Below are positions 1 through 8,515 of a DNA stretch of 64,000 nucleotides, piece after piece. The stretch is taken from positions 248,001 to 312,000 of the forward strand of contig NZ_FNDJ01000012.1 in assembly GCF_900099965.1 (NCBI RefSeq), read 5' to 3'. The notes beneath the pieces were generated by a model, which worked only from the letters and a program-made list of their open reading frames with translations, was not told where the DNA came from and ran no database searches. Position 1 is the stretch's first letter, and the number at the start of each line of letters is the position of its first letter. This DNA comes from Nonomuraea jiangxiensis (lineage in GTDB: Bacteria; Actinomycetota; Actinomycetes; Streptosporangiales; Streptosporangiaceae). The translations under genes and the position numbers were made by a program.

Positions 1-63
1 GACGCTGTGTGCCGATGTTTGTGACACTTCGTCATGAAATGTCAGTGCGAGTTGGGGTGAGCC

Positions 64-708
64 GTGACCACGCCGTTCTCCGAGACCTTGCGCAACGCCA
101 CCTGGGCCGACCACGAGTCGGCCGAATCCGGGGGCTACCTCGCGGAGCTGATGGGCGGGCGGCTGAGCGAGCACGAATACGGCGAGATGGTCGCCCAGCA
201 CTACTTCGCGTACACCGCCCTCGACGGGGTGTCGCGGGAGCTGGCCGGCCACCCGGTGGCGGGCCGGTTCGTCTTCCCCGAGCTCTATCGCGAGCGGGCG
301 CTGGAGCGGGACCTCGTCACGATCTACGGGCCGGACTGGCGCGCCCGGGTCACGCCGTCCAAGTCCACCCGCACCCTCGTCGCCCGCATCCACCAGGTCG
401 CCGACTGGCCGGGCGGCTTCATCGCCCACCACTACACCCGCTACCTGGGCGACCTGTCGGGCGGGCAGTTCATCCGGATGGAGCTGCAGAAGATCTACGG
501 CTACCGCGAGGGCGGCGGCGTCGACTTCTACATCTTCGACGAGCTGGGCAGCCTGCCCCGGTTCAAGAGTGACTACCGGGCCCGGCTGGACGAGCTGGAG
601 CTGGACGAGCGCGAGCGGCAGCGGATCATCGGCGAGGTCAGGCTCGCCTACCAGCTCAACACGGAGGTCCTGACCGACCTCCACCGCACCGTCAGGACCG
701 CCGCCTGA
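64..708 (+). CDS. hmuO: Heme oxygenase (biliverdin-producing)
   Basis: A 214-residue protein that should cleave heme to biliverdin, CO and iron in the cytoplasm, a route for obtaining iron from heme. The family hallmarks are present: an N-terminal helix with TWADHES, whose His17 would be the proximal heme ligand, and the distal-helix motif LGDLSGGQFIRMEL near residues 135-148. Length is normal for bacterial heme oxygenases. The GTG at 64 is preceded by a weak GGGGTGAG Shine-Dalgarno. No heme transporter or iron box is seen beside it; the upstream 63 bases hold no gene. The assignment is firm; the physiological role is inferred. Confidence 0.93.
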   Translation: MTTPFSETLRNATWADHESAESGGYLAELMGGRLSEHEYGEMVAQHYFAYTALDGVSRELAGHPVAGRFVFPELYRERALERDLVTIYGPDWRARVTPSKSTRTLVARIHQVADWPGGFIAHHYTRYLGDLSGGQFIRMELQKIYGYREGGGVDFYIFDELGSLPRFKSDYRARLDELELDERERQRIIGEVRLAYQLNTEVLTDLHRTVRTAA

Positions 709-756
709 CCTTTTTCGCCCGTGGGCTCGGCAGGCCGGGTGATCTTCCGTCCGGCC

Positions 757-762
757 TACCAT
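757..762 (+). promoter_or_regulatory. -10 element of a leaderless TetR gene
   Basis: TACCAT fits the actinobacterial TANNNT -10 motif and ends exactly 6 bases before the ATG at 769, so transcription would begin at the start codon. Confidence 0.5.
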
Positions 763-768
763 GGGCAT

Positions 769-1383
769 ATGCCCCGCATCTCGGCCGCCACGATCGGCGA
801 GCACCGCGCCCAGACGCGCGACCGGATCCTGCAGGCCGTCTCCCGGCTGTCCAGGGTGCAGGGCATCGACGCCATCTCCATGACGGACGTGGCCCACGAG
901 GCCGGCATCACCAGGACCGTGCTCTACAACTACTTCCCGGACAAGACCGCCCTGCTGCTGGCGTTCACCGAGCGGGTGACCCGCTACTTCATCGACAGCT
1001 ACGAGCGGGACCTGCCCGAGGACGCCTCTCCGGCCGACCGGCTGCGGGCGTTCGTACGGCTGCAGCTCGCGGGGCTGGTGGCCCACCCGCACCCGGGGGC
1101 CGCCGACCTGAGCGCCGCCCTGGGCCCGGACGCCTACCAGCGGCTGGCCGAGCACGTCGCGCCCATGCAGGCGATCCTGGTCCAGATCCTGGAGAGCGGG
1201 GCCGCCGCCGGGGACTTCCGCATGCCGGACGTGGCGGCGACGGCCCGGATGGTGCTCGCGGTCATCGGCGCCGAGCGGGTGCCGCTGATCAGCGGCGAGG
1301 TCACGGTGGAGGCGGCCGGGGAGCTGGTGTCGGAGTTCGTGCTGCGAGCGCTCGAGGCGGGGCAGGGTAACCGAACAGCGTAG
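769..1383 (+). CDS. TetR/AcrR family transcriptional regulator
   Basis: A 204-residue regulator with an N-terminal helix-turn-helix (residues about 18-62) containing ISMTDVAHEAGITRTVLYNYF and the usual FPDKTALL extension, followed by an all-helical ligand domain. The ATG at 769 is preferred over the GTG at 721 because the DNA-binding helix then starts at the normal distance and a TANNNT -10 lies 6 bases upstream. It precedes an MFS efflux pump on the same strand, 71 bases away, so it probably controls that pump. The ligand cannot be read from the sequence. Confidence 0.88.
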   Translation: MPRISAATIGEHRAQTRDRILQAVSRLSRVQGIDAISMTDVAHEAGITRTVLYNYFPDKTALLLAFTERVTRYFIDSYERDLPEDASPADRLRAFVRLQLAGLVAHPHPGAADLSAALGPDAYQRLAEHVAPMQAILVQILESGAAAGDFRMPDVAATARMVLAVIGAERVPLISGEVTVEAAGELVSEFVLRALEAGQGNRTA

Positions 1384-1454
1384 CGCCACCGTCGTGGCCG
1401 CCGGTGGCCAGGTCCGGGCGATCGGGCGGCAAAGGGCGGTGACAGGATTGAACC

Positions 1455-2867
1455 ATGACATCCGGCCCAGAAGAGCCCCCCGCCGACGGCCACGTCAGGC
1501 TCAAGTCAGCCCGCGGGCGGTGGATCCTCGGAGCGACCGTGCTCGGCTCCGGGCTGGCCCTGCTCGACAGCACGGTGGTGAACGTCGCCCTGCCCTTTCT
1601 GGGCAAGGAGCTCGACGCCGGCATGGACGGGCTGCAGTGGACGATCAACGCCTACACGCTCACCCTCGCCGGGCTGATCCTGCTCGGCGGTTCCCTCGGT
1701 GACCGGTACGGCCGGCGCAAGATCTTCCTCATCGGCACGGTCTGGTTCGCCGTGGCCTCCGCGCTGTGCGGGCTGTCGCCGAACATCGAGTTCCTGATCA
1801 CGGCCCGGGCGCTGCAGGGCATCGGCGGGGCGCTGCTCACGCCGGGCTCGCTGGCGATCATCCAGGCCTCGTTCGTCCGGCACGACCGCCCGCGTGCCGT
1901 CGGGGTGTGGTCCGGGCTCGGCGGGGTGGCCAGCGCCATCGGGCCGTTGCTCGGCGGCTGGCTGGTGCAGACCGCCGGGTGGCGGTGGGCGTTCCTGATC
2001 AACCTGCCGTTCGCGCTGCTCATCGTGTTCGTCGCTCTCCGGCACGTGCCGGAGAGCAAGGACGAGCTGGCCGCGGGGCGCTTCGACGTGCTCGGCTCGG
2101 TGCTGGCGGCGCTCGCCCTGGCCGGCATCACCTACGGGCTGGTCCAGAAGGGGGCGCCGCTGCCGCTGGTGGCGGGGGTGCTGCTGGGCGCGGCCTTCGT
2201 GGCGACCCAGATCCGCCGCTCGCCGGACTCGCTGGTGCCCGTGTCGATCTTCCGCAACCACGTCTTCACGGCCGTGAACGTGGTGACGCTGATCATGTAC
2301 GCGGCCATGGGCGTGGTGTTCTTCCTGCTCGTCATCCAGCTCCAGGTCGTGTCGCACTTCTCCCCCATCGCGGCCGGGCTGGCCATGCTGCCCACGACGA
2401 TCCTGATGCTGCTGCTGTCGGCCAGGGCCGGGGAGGTGGCCAAGCGCTTCGGGCCCCGCTGGCCGATGACGTGCGGGATCCTGCTGGCGGGCGTCGGGTT
2501 CCTCTGGATGAGCACGATCGGCCCCGGGGCCTCCTATCCGTTCCAGGTGCTGCCCGCGGTGTCCGTCTTCGGCCTGGGGCTGTCGGCGGCCGTCGCGCCG
2601 CTGACCGCGACCGTGCTGGCCAGCGCCGACGAGCGGTACGCGGGCACGGCCAGCGGTGTCAACAACGCGGTGGCCCGTACCGGCAGCCTGCTCGCGGTGG
2701 CCGCCGTGCCGCCGCTGGTGGGACTGGTCGGCGACGCGTTCGAGCAGCCGCCGGTCTTCGACGCCGGGTTCAAACTGGCGATGCTGATCAGCGCCGGGAT
2801 GATGGTGGTGTCGGCGCTGATCACGTTCTTCACCATCAGGACGAACGTGCTCGCCACCGAGGACTAA
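1455..2867 (+). CDS. DHA2-family MFS multidrug exporter (EmrB/QacA type)
   Basis: A 470-residue integral membrane protein with about 14 hydrophobic segments. It has the DHA2 signature LDSTVVNVALPFL in the first helix and the loop 2-3 motif GDRYGRRK. It probably expels drugs or metabolites in exchange for protons. The ATG at 1455 is followed by a short hydrophilic N-terminus before the first helix. The TetR gene directly upstream is its likely regulator. The substrate is unknown. The next gene converges with it. Confidence 0.9.
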   Translation: MTSGPEEPPADGHVRLKSARGRWILGATVLGSGLALLDSTVVNVALPFLGKELDAGMDGLQWTINAYTLTLAGLILLGGSLGDRYGRRKIFLIGTVWFAVASALCGLSPNIEFLITARALQGIGGALLTPGSLAIIQASFVRHDRPRAVGVWSGLGGVASAIGPLLGGWLVQTAGWRWAFLINLPFALLIVFVALRHVPESKDELAAGRFDVLGSVLAALALAGITYGLVQKGAPLPLVAGVLLGAAFVATQIRRSPDSLVPVSIFRNHVFTAVNVVTLIMYAAMGVVFFLLVIQLQVVSHFSPIAAGLAMLPTTILMLLLSARAGEVAKRFGPRWPMTCGILLAGVGFLWMSTIGPGASYPFQVLPAVSVFGLGLSAAVAPLTATVLASADERYAGTASGVNNAVARTGSLLAVAAVPPLVGLVGDAFEQPPVFDAGFKLAMLISAGMMVVSALITFFTIRTNVLATED

Positions 2868-2882
2868 GAAGCGCCCCGGGGA

Positions 2883-4112
2883 CTAGAAGGTGAACGCCTG
2901 GCTGCGCACGCTGTTGTCGAAGTTGGACAGCAGCAGCTCGGGCTCCCCGACCGAGCGGATGTCCGGGAGCCTGGTCAGCAGCTCGCGGAACATCGTACGC
3001 ATCTCCTGGCGAGCCAGGTTGGCGCCGAGGCAGAAGTGCGGCCCAGGACCGCCGAAGCCGACGTGCGGCTTGGTGTCGCGGGTGATGTCGAACGTGTCCG
3101 CGTCGTCGAACACCGACTCGTCCCGGTTGGCCGAGCCGTAGAACAGCACCACCTTGTCGCCCCGCTTCAGCTCCAGGCCGCGCAGCGAGCAGTCCTCGGT
3201 CACCGTGCGGCGGAACTGCATGATGGGCGAGACGTAGCGGACCATCTCCTCGATCGCGCCGTTGATGTGCTTGTCGAAGTCGCTCATCAGCAGCTCGCGC
3301 TGGGCCGGGTGGTCGGTGAGCAGCTTGATCCCGTGGGCCATCGTGTTGCGGGCCGTCTCGTTGCCCGCAACCAGCAGCAGCGCGAAGAACGAGCCCAGCT
3401 CCTTGTCGGTGAGCTTCTCCCCGTCCGGGTTGGCGTTGACCAGCAGGGAGAGCAGGTCGCCCTTGGGCTGGGCGACGCGTTCGTGGCCGAGCTTGATGAC
3501 CATGCGCTGCAGGGCGAGCAGCGCCAGCATGTTCTGGCCGGCCAGCTGCACGCTGCGGGCCAGGCTGGGCCGCACCCCGGTGTAGGCGGTGGAGATGTCG
3601 ACGTGCTGGTGGACCTTGGCCCGCAGCTCCCGCGGGATGTCGAGCATGTCGCAGATGACGTGGATGGGCAGCCGGGCGGCCACCTGCTCGACGAAGTCGC
3701 CGGGGCCGTCCTTGATCACGTCGTCCACGATGCGGGCGCAGGCGGCCTCGATGTCGTCCTGCAGCCCGGCCAGCATGCGCGGGCTGAAGGAGCGGGTGAC
3801 GATGCGGCGCAGCCGGGCGTGGCGCGGGTCGTCCATGTTGACCATCGACTCGCCGAACACCTGCTTCACCCAGCCCGGCGGCTCCGGGTTGGTCACGGCG
3901 GGCTCGCTGGAGAAGAGCTTGGCGTTGCGGCTGGCCTCGACCACGTCGGCGTGCCGCACGAGGGCGTAGAAGCCCTTGCCCGAGCGCAGGAACGGCACCT
4001 TCTTCTCCGGGAAGAACACCGGCTGCTCCTGCTGCCGGAGCCAGGCGAACGCCTCATTCCGCTCTTTGGGCGGTTTGCGCCAGAAGTTGAGATCCGCGAG
4101 GTCGATGTTCAC
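2883..4112 (-). CDS. Cytochrome P450
   Basis: A 409-residue bacterial class I P450. The I-helix reads LLLVAGNETARNT, the K-helix ExxR is EMVR, and the heme-binding loop is FGGPGPHFCLGANLAR with the Cys thiolate ligand. The GTG at 4112 (VNIDLADLNFW) is preferred over upstream codons because it gives the usual P450 N-terminus and has an AGGA Shine-Dalgarno. The FGGPGPHFCLGA loop and the MDDPRHARLRRIV segment resemble the CYP124/125/142 group acting on steroids or branched lipids, but this is only suggestive. No ferredoxin or reductase gene is adjacent, so redox partners must come from elsewhere. Confidence 0.93.
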   Translation of the reverse strand: MNIDLADLNFWRKPPKERNEAFAWLRQQEQPVFFPEKKVPFLRSGKGFYALVRHADVVEASRNAKLFSSEPAVTNPEPPGWVKQVFGESMVNMDDPRHARLRRIVTRSFSPRMLAGLQDDIEAACARIVDDVIKDGPGDFVEQVAARLPIHVICDMLDIPRELRAKVHQHVDISTAYTGVRPSLARSVQLAGQNMLALLALQRMVIKLGHERVAQPKGDLLSLLVNANPDGEKLTDKELGSFFALLLVAGNETARNTMAHGIKLLTDHPAQRELLMSDFDKHINGAIEEMVRYVSPIMQFRRTVTEDCSLRGLELKRGDKVVLFYGSANRDESVFDDADTFDITRDTKPHVGFGGPGPHFCLGANLARQEMRTMFRELLTRLPDIRSVGEPELLLSNFDNSVRSQAFTF

Positions 4113-4303
4113 GCGACTATCCTGGCACGTTCCCGAGGCCCGGGGACAACCCGGAACCCCGGCCGGCACGGGCCTTTCGCAACAAACGATCATATCTCGC
4201 GCAAGTGGGCGCTCCCCGGGGAGGATGAGTGTGCATCCTGCCCTCCTGACCCGTTCCCGCGCTGTTCAGACCCGGTTCCAGCAGGCTGGACATTACTTCC
4301 GGT

Positions 4304-5680
4304 ATGAAGGTTCTCCTGGCCGCCTGCCTGCTTCTTCCCCTCGCTTCCGGTACGTCCTCCGCCGCGGCGTCATCGTGCGCCGGGCACCCCTCCGACTTCG
4401 ACGGCGACGGCCGGCCCGACCTGGCCGTGGCAGCCCCCTACGACGCCTCCAGGGCCGGCTCCGTGACCGTGATGTACGGGTCCGGCAAGCAGGTCAAGCT
4501 CACCCAGGACGGCGCGGAGCCCGGCGACTCGTTCGGCTCGGCGCTGGCCGTGGGCGACTTCAACGGCGACCGCTGCGCCGACCTGGCCGTGGGCGTGTCG
4601 GAGGAGTTCATCGGCCGGCGGGTGCCCGGCGCGGACGGCAACGGGGTCGTCCAGATCTTCGACGGGTCCGCCACGGGGCTGGTCAAGGGCAGGGAGCTGA
4701 GGCCGGCCAAGCCGTCGAGCGACCGGTTCGGGGCCGCGCTGGCCGCCGGGGACCTCGACGGGGACGACACCGACGAGCTGGTCGTGGGAGCGCCCAGCCA
4801 GCGCTCCGGCGGGGCGGTGACGGTCTACGGGATGAGGGGCCGCAAGCCGTACCAGATCACGCAGAAGACGGCGTGGGTGCGGCAGGCGGCGAGCATGACC
4901 GACCAGTGGGGCGCGGCGCTGGCCACCGGTGACTTCGACGGCGACGGGCGGGACGAGCTGGCCGTCGGCGCGCCCGCGGACAGCGTCAAGCTGGACGGGC
5001 AGGGCTCGGTCACGGTGATCGACGTGCGCGGGCAGCGGGCTCGGCAGTACACGCAGAGCACCCCGGGCATCGCGGGCGCCTCGGAGAAGTGGGACTCGTT
5101 CGGGGCGGCCCTGGCCACCGGCGACTTCAACGGCGACGGGCGGGCCGACCTGGCCATCGGCGTGCCCGGCGAGGGGCTCAGCGAGAACCAGCGGGCCATG
5201 GACTACGGCGACGGGACCGTGGACGTGCTCTACGGCGGCCGCGGCGGCCTGAGCACCTCCGGCAGCGAGGCCTGGTCGCAGAACACGCTGGAGGGCATCG
5301 CGCGCTACTACGACCGGTTCGGGGCGTCGCTGGCGGCCGGGGACCTCAACGGCGACGGCAGGGACGAGCTGGCCGTGGGCGTGCCCGGCGAGAAGGCGGT
5401 CCAGGTGCTGGCGGGACGCTCCTCCGGCGGCCTCACCCGCGAGGGGAACCTGCTGGTCAAGGGCGAAGGCCGGGACTTCGGCGCCGCGGTGGCCATGCTC
5501 CCGGGCTGGGAGCGGTACAAGCCGCTGGAGGAGCGGCGGCCGCTGTACGGGCTCGTCGTCTCCGCGCCCGACCAGGGGCTGGTCATGTACGCGCCCGGCT
5601 CGCGTACGAAGGGGCTGAAGCTGGGCAAGGTACGGCAGCTCAGCAAGGGCACCGGCCTGTACGGCTACACCTTCGGCTGA
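4304..5680 (+). CDS. Secreted FG-GAP (integrin-alpha-like) beta-propeller protein
   Basis: A 458-residue exported protein. Residues 1-22 form a Sec signal peptide (MKVLLAACLLLPLASG...). The mature part has at least six repeats of about 60 residues, each with a calcium-binding loop such as DFDGDGRPDLAV, DFNGDRCADLAV, DFDGDGRDELAV or DLNGDGRDELAV followed by G(A/V)P. This predicts a seven-bladed calcium-stabilised propeller. Such proteins are common in actinomycetes, but their partners are mostly unknown. The repeats are also visible at the DNA level. It is transcribed divergently from the P450 across a 191-base gap. Confidence 0.88.
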   Translation: MKVLLAACLLLPLASGTSSAAASSCAGHPSDFDGDGRPDLAVAAPYDASRAGSVTVMYGSGKQVKLTQDGAEPGDSFGSALAVGDFNGDRCADLAVGVSEEFIGRRVPGADGNGVVQIFDGSATGLVKGRELRPAKPSSDRFGAALAAGDLDGDDTDELVVGAPSQRSGGAVTVYGMRGRKPYQITQKTAWVRQAASMTDQWGAALATGDFDGDGRDELAVGAPADSVKLDGQGSVTVIDVRGQRARQYTQSTPGIAGASEKWDSFGAALATGDFNGDGRADLAIGVPGEGLSENQRAMDYGDGTVDVLYGGRGGLSTSGSEAWSQNTLEGIARYYDRFGASLAAGDLNGDGRDELAVGVPGEKAVQVLAGRSSGGLTREGNLLVKGEGRDFGAAVAMLPGWERYKPLEERRPLYGLVVSAPDQGLVMYAPGSRTKGLKLGKVRQLSKGTGLYGYTFG

Positions 5681-5692
5681 AAACCGGGCACC

Positions 5693-7210
5693 TCAGAGCG
5701 GCAGGATCACCCGGAACAGGGCGCCCTTGCCCGGTTCGCTCTCCGCCACGATGACCCCGCCGTGCGCCTCCACCAGCGTCGCCGCGATCGACAACCCCAG
5801 CCCGGAGCCGCCCGCGCTGCGCGCCGGATCGGCCCGGTAGAACCGCTCGAACACCCGCTCGGCCACCTCCTGCGGGAACCCGGGCCCCTCGTCGGCCACC
5901 TCCACCACGGCCTGCTCCCCGTCGGTCCCGACCCGCACCTGGAAGGGCGTGCCCGCCGGGGTGTGGATGAGGACGTTCGTGACGAGGTTGTTGAGCACCT
6001 GGCCGAGCCGGGTCTCGTCGCCCGTCGTCACCACGTCCCCCTCGCCGCCGAACAGCCGTACCAGCTCGATCCGCCGCTCGGGCGCCAGCGTCTGGGCGTC
6101 GATCACGGCGGTGGCGGCCAGGCTGAGCAGGTCCACGGGCCGCCGGGCCAGCTCGCGCCGCTGGTCCAGCCTGGCCAGCAGCAGCATGTCCTCCACCAGC
6201 AGCCCCATCCGCGCCGCCTGCCCCTCGATGCGGCTCAGCAGCCGCACGGCCTCGGCCAGGTCCTTGTCCTCCCCCAGCCGGTACAGCTCGGCGAACCCCC
6301 TGATCGACGTCAGCGGCGTGCGCAGCTCGTGCGAGGCGTCGGCCATGAACCGGCGCATCAGCTCCTCGGAGCGCCTGGCGGCGGTGGCGGACGCGCGGGC
6401 GGACTCGGCCGCCGACTCCCGCTCGCGCGCGGCGGCCTCGATCTTGACGAGCATGGTGTTGAAGGCGCGGCCGAGCTTGCCGACCTCGGTGGTCGACGCC
6501 CACAGGGGCACGCGGCGGGACAGGTCGCCGCCGGCGATCTCCTTGGCCGTACGGGCGATCTGGCCGAGCGGGCGCAGGCTCCGGCGCACCACCCAGTAGC
6601 AGCCGAACCCGAGCACGATCAGCGTGCCGCCACCGCCGACCGCCACGATGAGCGCGAGCTGCGAGACCGTGGCCTCGGCGTCGGCCAGGCTGATGGCGAT
6701 CACCCGGCTCTGGCCGTCGCGTACCGGCACGGCGACCACCCGCCAGTCGGGGCCGCCCTCCACCCGCGACGGAACGGTGAACGGCCGGCCGCGCAGCCGC
6801 TGCACGTCGGTGCCGGTCAGCTTGGGCAGGTCGGGGGTGTGGTCCTCGGTGGACTCGCTGATCGTCCTGACCGTGGCGCCGTTCGCGTCCAGGACCACCG
6901 CGTGGAACAGCCCGTAGAACCGTTGCGTCCGGCCGGCGGGCCGCGGCGGCTCGGGCGGCGGATCAGGGGGTCCCTCCCGGAACGGGCGGGTGGCGGCGGA
7001 AAGCTGCTGGTCCACCCGCTCGACGAGATAGCCGCGCAGCAACCGCACGGCGAACAGCCCGGTCAGCGTGATGGCCAGGGTGACCAGCAGCAGGGTCGCC
7101 GACACCAGCCGCAGCCACAGCGGGGCCCGCGCGAGGTGCTTGCGCAGCGCCGCGCCCTTCCGCAGCGCCCTGTCCTTCCAGGCCGCGACCCGCCTTCTCG
7201 GGGTGCTCAT
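5693..7210 (-). CDS. Two-component sensor histidine kinase
   Basis: A 505-residue membrane kinase. It has a first TM near residues 32-55, an extracytoplasmic sensor of about 120 residues with a Pro-rich stretch, a second TM, and a HAMP region. A HisKA domain carries the phosphoacceptor in DASHELRTPLTSIRGF and is followed by an HATPase domain (NNLVTNVLIHTP N-box, DEGPGFP G1 box, GGSGLGLSIA G2 box). The ATG at 7210 has GAAGG 8 bases upstream; a GTG at 7225 is possible. It is the last gene of a minus-strand operon with its response regulator and an ABC exporter, so it probably senses that exporter's substrate or the resulting envelope stress. Confidence 0.92.
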   Translation of the reverse strand: MSTPRRRVAAWKDRALRKGAALRKHLARAPLWLRLVSATLLLVTLAITLTGLFAVRLLRGYLVERVDQQLSAATRPFREGPPDPPPEPPRPAGRTQRFYGLFHAVVLDANGATVRTISESTEDHTPDLPKLTGTDVQRLRGRPFTVPSRVEGGPDWRVVAVPVRDGQSRVIAISLADAEATVSQLALIVAVGGGGTLIVLGFGCYWVVRRSLRPLGQIARTAKEIAGGDLSRRVPLWASTTEVGKLGRAFNTMLVKIEAAARERESAAESARASATAARRSEELMRRFMADASHELRTPLTSIRGFAELYRLGEDKDLAEAVRLLSRIEGQAARMGLLVEDMLLLARLDQRRELARRPVDLLSLAATAVIDAQTLAPERRIELVRLFGGEGDVVTTGDETRLGQVLNNLVTNVLIHTPAGTPFQVRVGTDGEQAVVEVADEGPGFPQEVAERVFERFYRADPARSAGGSGLGLSIAATLVEAHGGVIVAESEPGKGALFRVILPL

Positions 7211-7236
7211 CTCCGGTGCCTTCACCAGCGGGCGTC

Positions 7237-7929
7237 TCAGATGCGCGGCGGGCGCAGGATGTAGCCGACGCCGCGCAGCGTGTGCAGGTATTTGATCTCG
7301 CCGGTGTCCACCTTGCGCCGCAGGTAGGACACGTACGACTCCACCAGGCCGACGTCGGTGCGCCAGTCGCCGTTCCAGACGTGGTCGAGGATCTGCGTCT
7401 TCGACAGCACCCGGCCCACGTTGAGCATGAAGTAGCGCAGCAGCCTGAACTCCGTCGGCGACAGCCGTACCGGGACGCCGTCCCGGTAGACCTCGCAGTT
7501 GTCCTCGTCCAGCTCCAGATCGGCGACCCGGAGCCGGTTGGGCGCCGGCGCGCCGCGCCGCGTCCTGCGCAGCACCGCGCGGATCCTGGCGATGACCTCC
7601 TCCAGGCTGAACGGCTTGGTCACGTAGTCCTCGCCCAGCCTCAACCCGGCGATCCGGTCCTCCGGCGTGTCCTTGGCGGTCACGAACAGCACCGGGACCC
7701 GCCGGCCGCGCGAGCGCAGCCGGCCCGCGACCGCCAGGCCGTCGAGGTCGGGCAGCATCACGTCGAGCATCACCAGGTCGGGCGCGCTCTCCTCGGCCAC
7801 CCGCAGCGCCTCCATGCCGTCGGCCGCGGTCAGCACCTCGAACCCGGCCATCCGCAGGCTGGCCGAGAACAGCTCCCTGATGTTGGGCTCGTCGTCGACC
7901 ACCAGCAGCCTGGCCTCGGGTTCGCTCAT
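7237..7929 (-). CDS. OmpR/PhoB-family response regulator
   Basis: A 230-residue regulator. The receiver domain (residues 5-118) has the acidic pair DDE near residue 12, the phosphoacceptor in LVMLDVMLPDLDG, and the conserved TAKD and KPFS switch residues. A winged-helix DNA-binding domain follows (LSPTEFRLLRYFMLN ... YVSYLRRKVD...LRGVGYIL). An AAGGAGG ribosome site precedes the ATG, which overlaps the stop of the upstream gene by 4 bases (ATGA). It is paired with the histidine kinase downstream and probably regulates this operon. A candidate direct repeat, GCTGA-N6-GCTGA, lies at 11697-11711. Confidence 0.94.
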   Translation of the reverse strand: MSEPEARLLVVDDEPNIRELFSASLRMAGFEVLTAADGMEALRVAEESAPDLVMLDVMLPDLDGLAVAGRLRSRGRRVPVLFVTAKDTPEDRIAGLRLGEDYVTKPFSLEEVIARIRAVLRRTRRGAPAPNRLRVADLELDEDNCEVYRDGVPVRLSPTEFRLLRYFMLNVGRVLSKTQILDHVWNGDWRTDVGLVESYVSYLRRKVDTGEIKYLHTLRGVGYILRPPRI

Positions 7930-8489
7930 CGCCGGCCTCCTTGCCCTCCCTGGTTGATCGACACCGCCGTCACGGAGCCGTCCTCGCCCTGCCGGCCCCG
8001 CACCACGACCGTGGCACCTGTCTTGAGATCGGCCACCTTACCCGCCTGGCTGACCGTGACCGCTGTCTGGGCGTCGGTGAGCACCATGACGGTGGTGCCG
8101 TCCGCCGTCTTGACGTACACCTTGCCGCCCTCGACCTTCTCCACGGTGCCCAGGGTGCCCCCGCCGGCGGCGCCCATCCGCTGGCCGCCGCCGCGCTGGG
8201 CGCCGAAGCCGGGCTGCCCGCCCTGGGCGCCATCGGGCTGCCCGCCCTGGCCGACGCCGCCCTCCCGGCCGCCGAAGCCGCCCATCGGCCCGCCGCCCCG
8301 CTGCTGGGCCGCGGCCGGCACGTCCCGGCCGCCGGCGGCCTTGCCCGCCTGGATGCCGATGAGAATGCCGGCCACCAGCACGACCCCGGCGGCCAGCGTC
8401 AGCGTCAGCTTGGACATGCCCGCGCGCGGCCGGACGGCGAGCTCCTCCCGCAGGTCGTCGGGGTAGGGCGAGGAGTCGAGCTGGGCCAT
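7926..8489 (-). CDS. Membrane-anchored Gly/Gln-rich protein with DUF5666-like beta domain
   Basis: A 187-residue protein of unknown function. It has a short cytoplasmic N-terminus, one TM helix (LTLTLAAGVVLVAGILIGIQ) and a Gly/Gln-rich linker with GGFGGREGG and GAQRGGGQRMG blocks. The C-terminal beta-domain of about 75 residues (GTVEKVEGGKVYVKTADG...VVVRGRQGEDGSVTA) resembles the DUF5666 OB-like fold. The ATG at 8489 is chosen because AAGGAGAA lies 7 bases upstream; a further ATG at 8507 is in frame. It sits between the exporter permease and the response regulator, with 4-base overlap to the latter. It may relay an extracytoplasmic signal, but this is inference. Confidence 0.75.
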   Translation of the reverse strand: MAQLDSSPYPDDLREELAVRPRAGMSKLTLTLAAGVVLVAGILIGIQAGKAAGGRDVPAAAQQRGGGPMGGFGGREGGVGQGGQPDGAQGGQPGFGAQRGGGQRMGAAGGGTLGTVEKVEGGKVYVKTADGTTVMVLTDAQTAVTVSQAGKVADLKTGATVVVRGRQGEDGSVTAVSINQGGQGGRR

Positions 8490-8515
8490 GTCATTCTCCT
8501 TACTCATGGCACGAG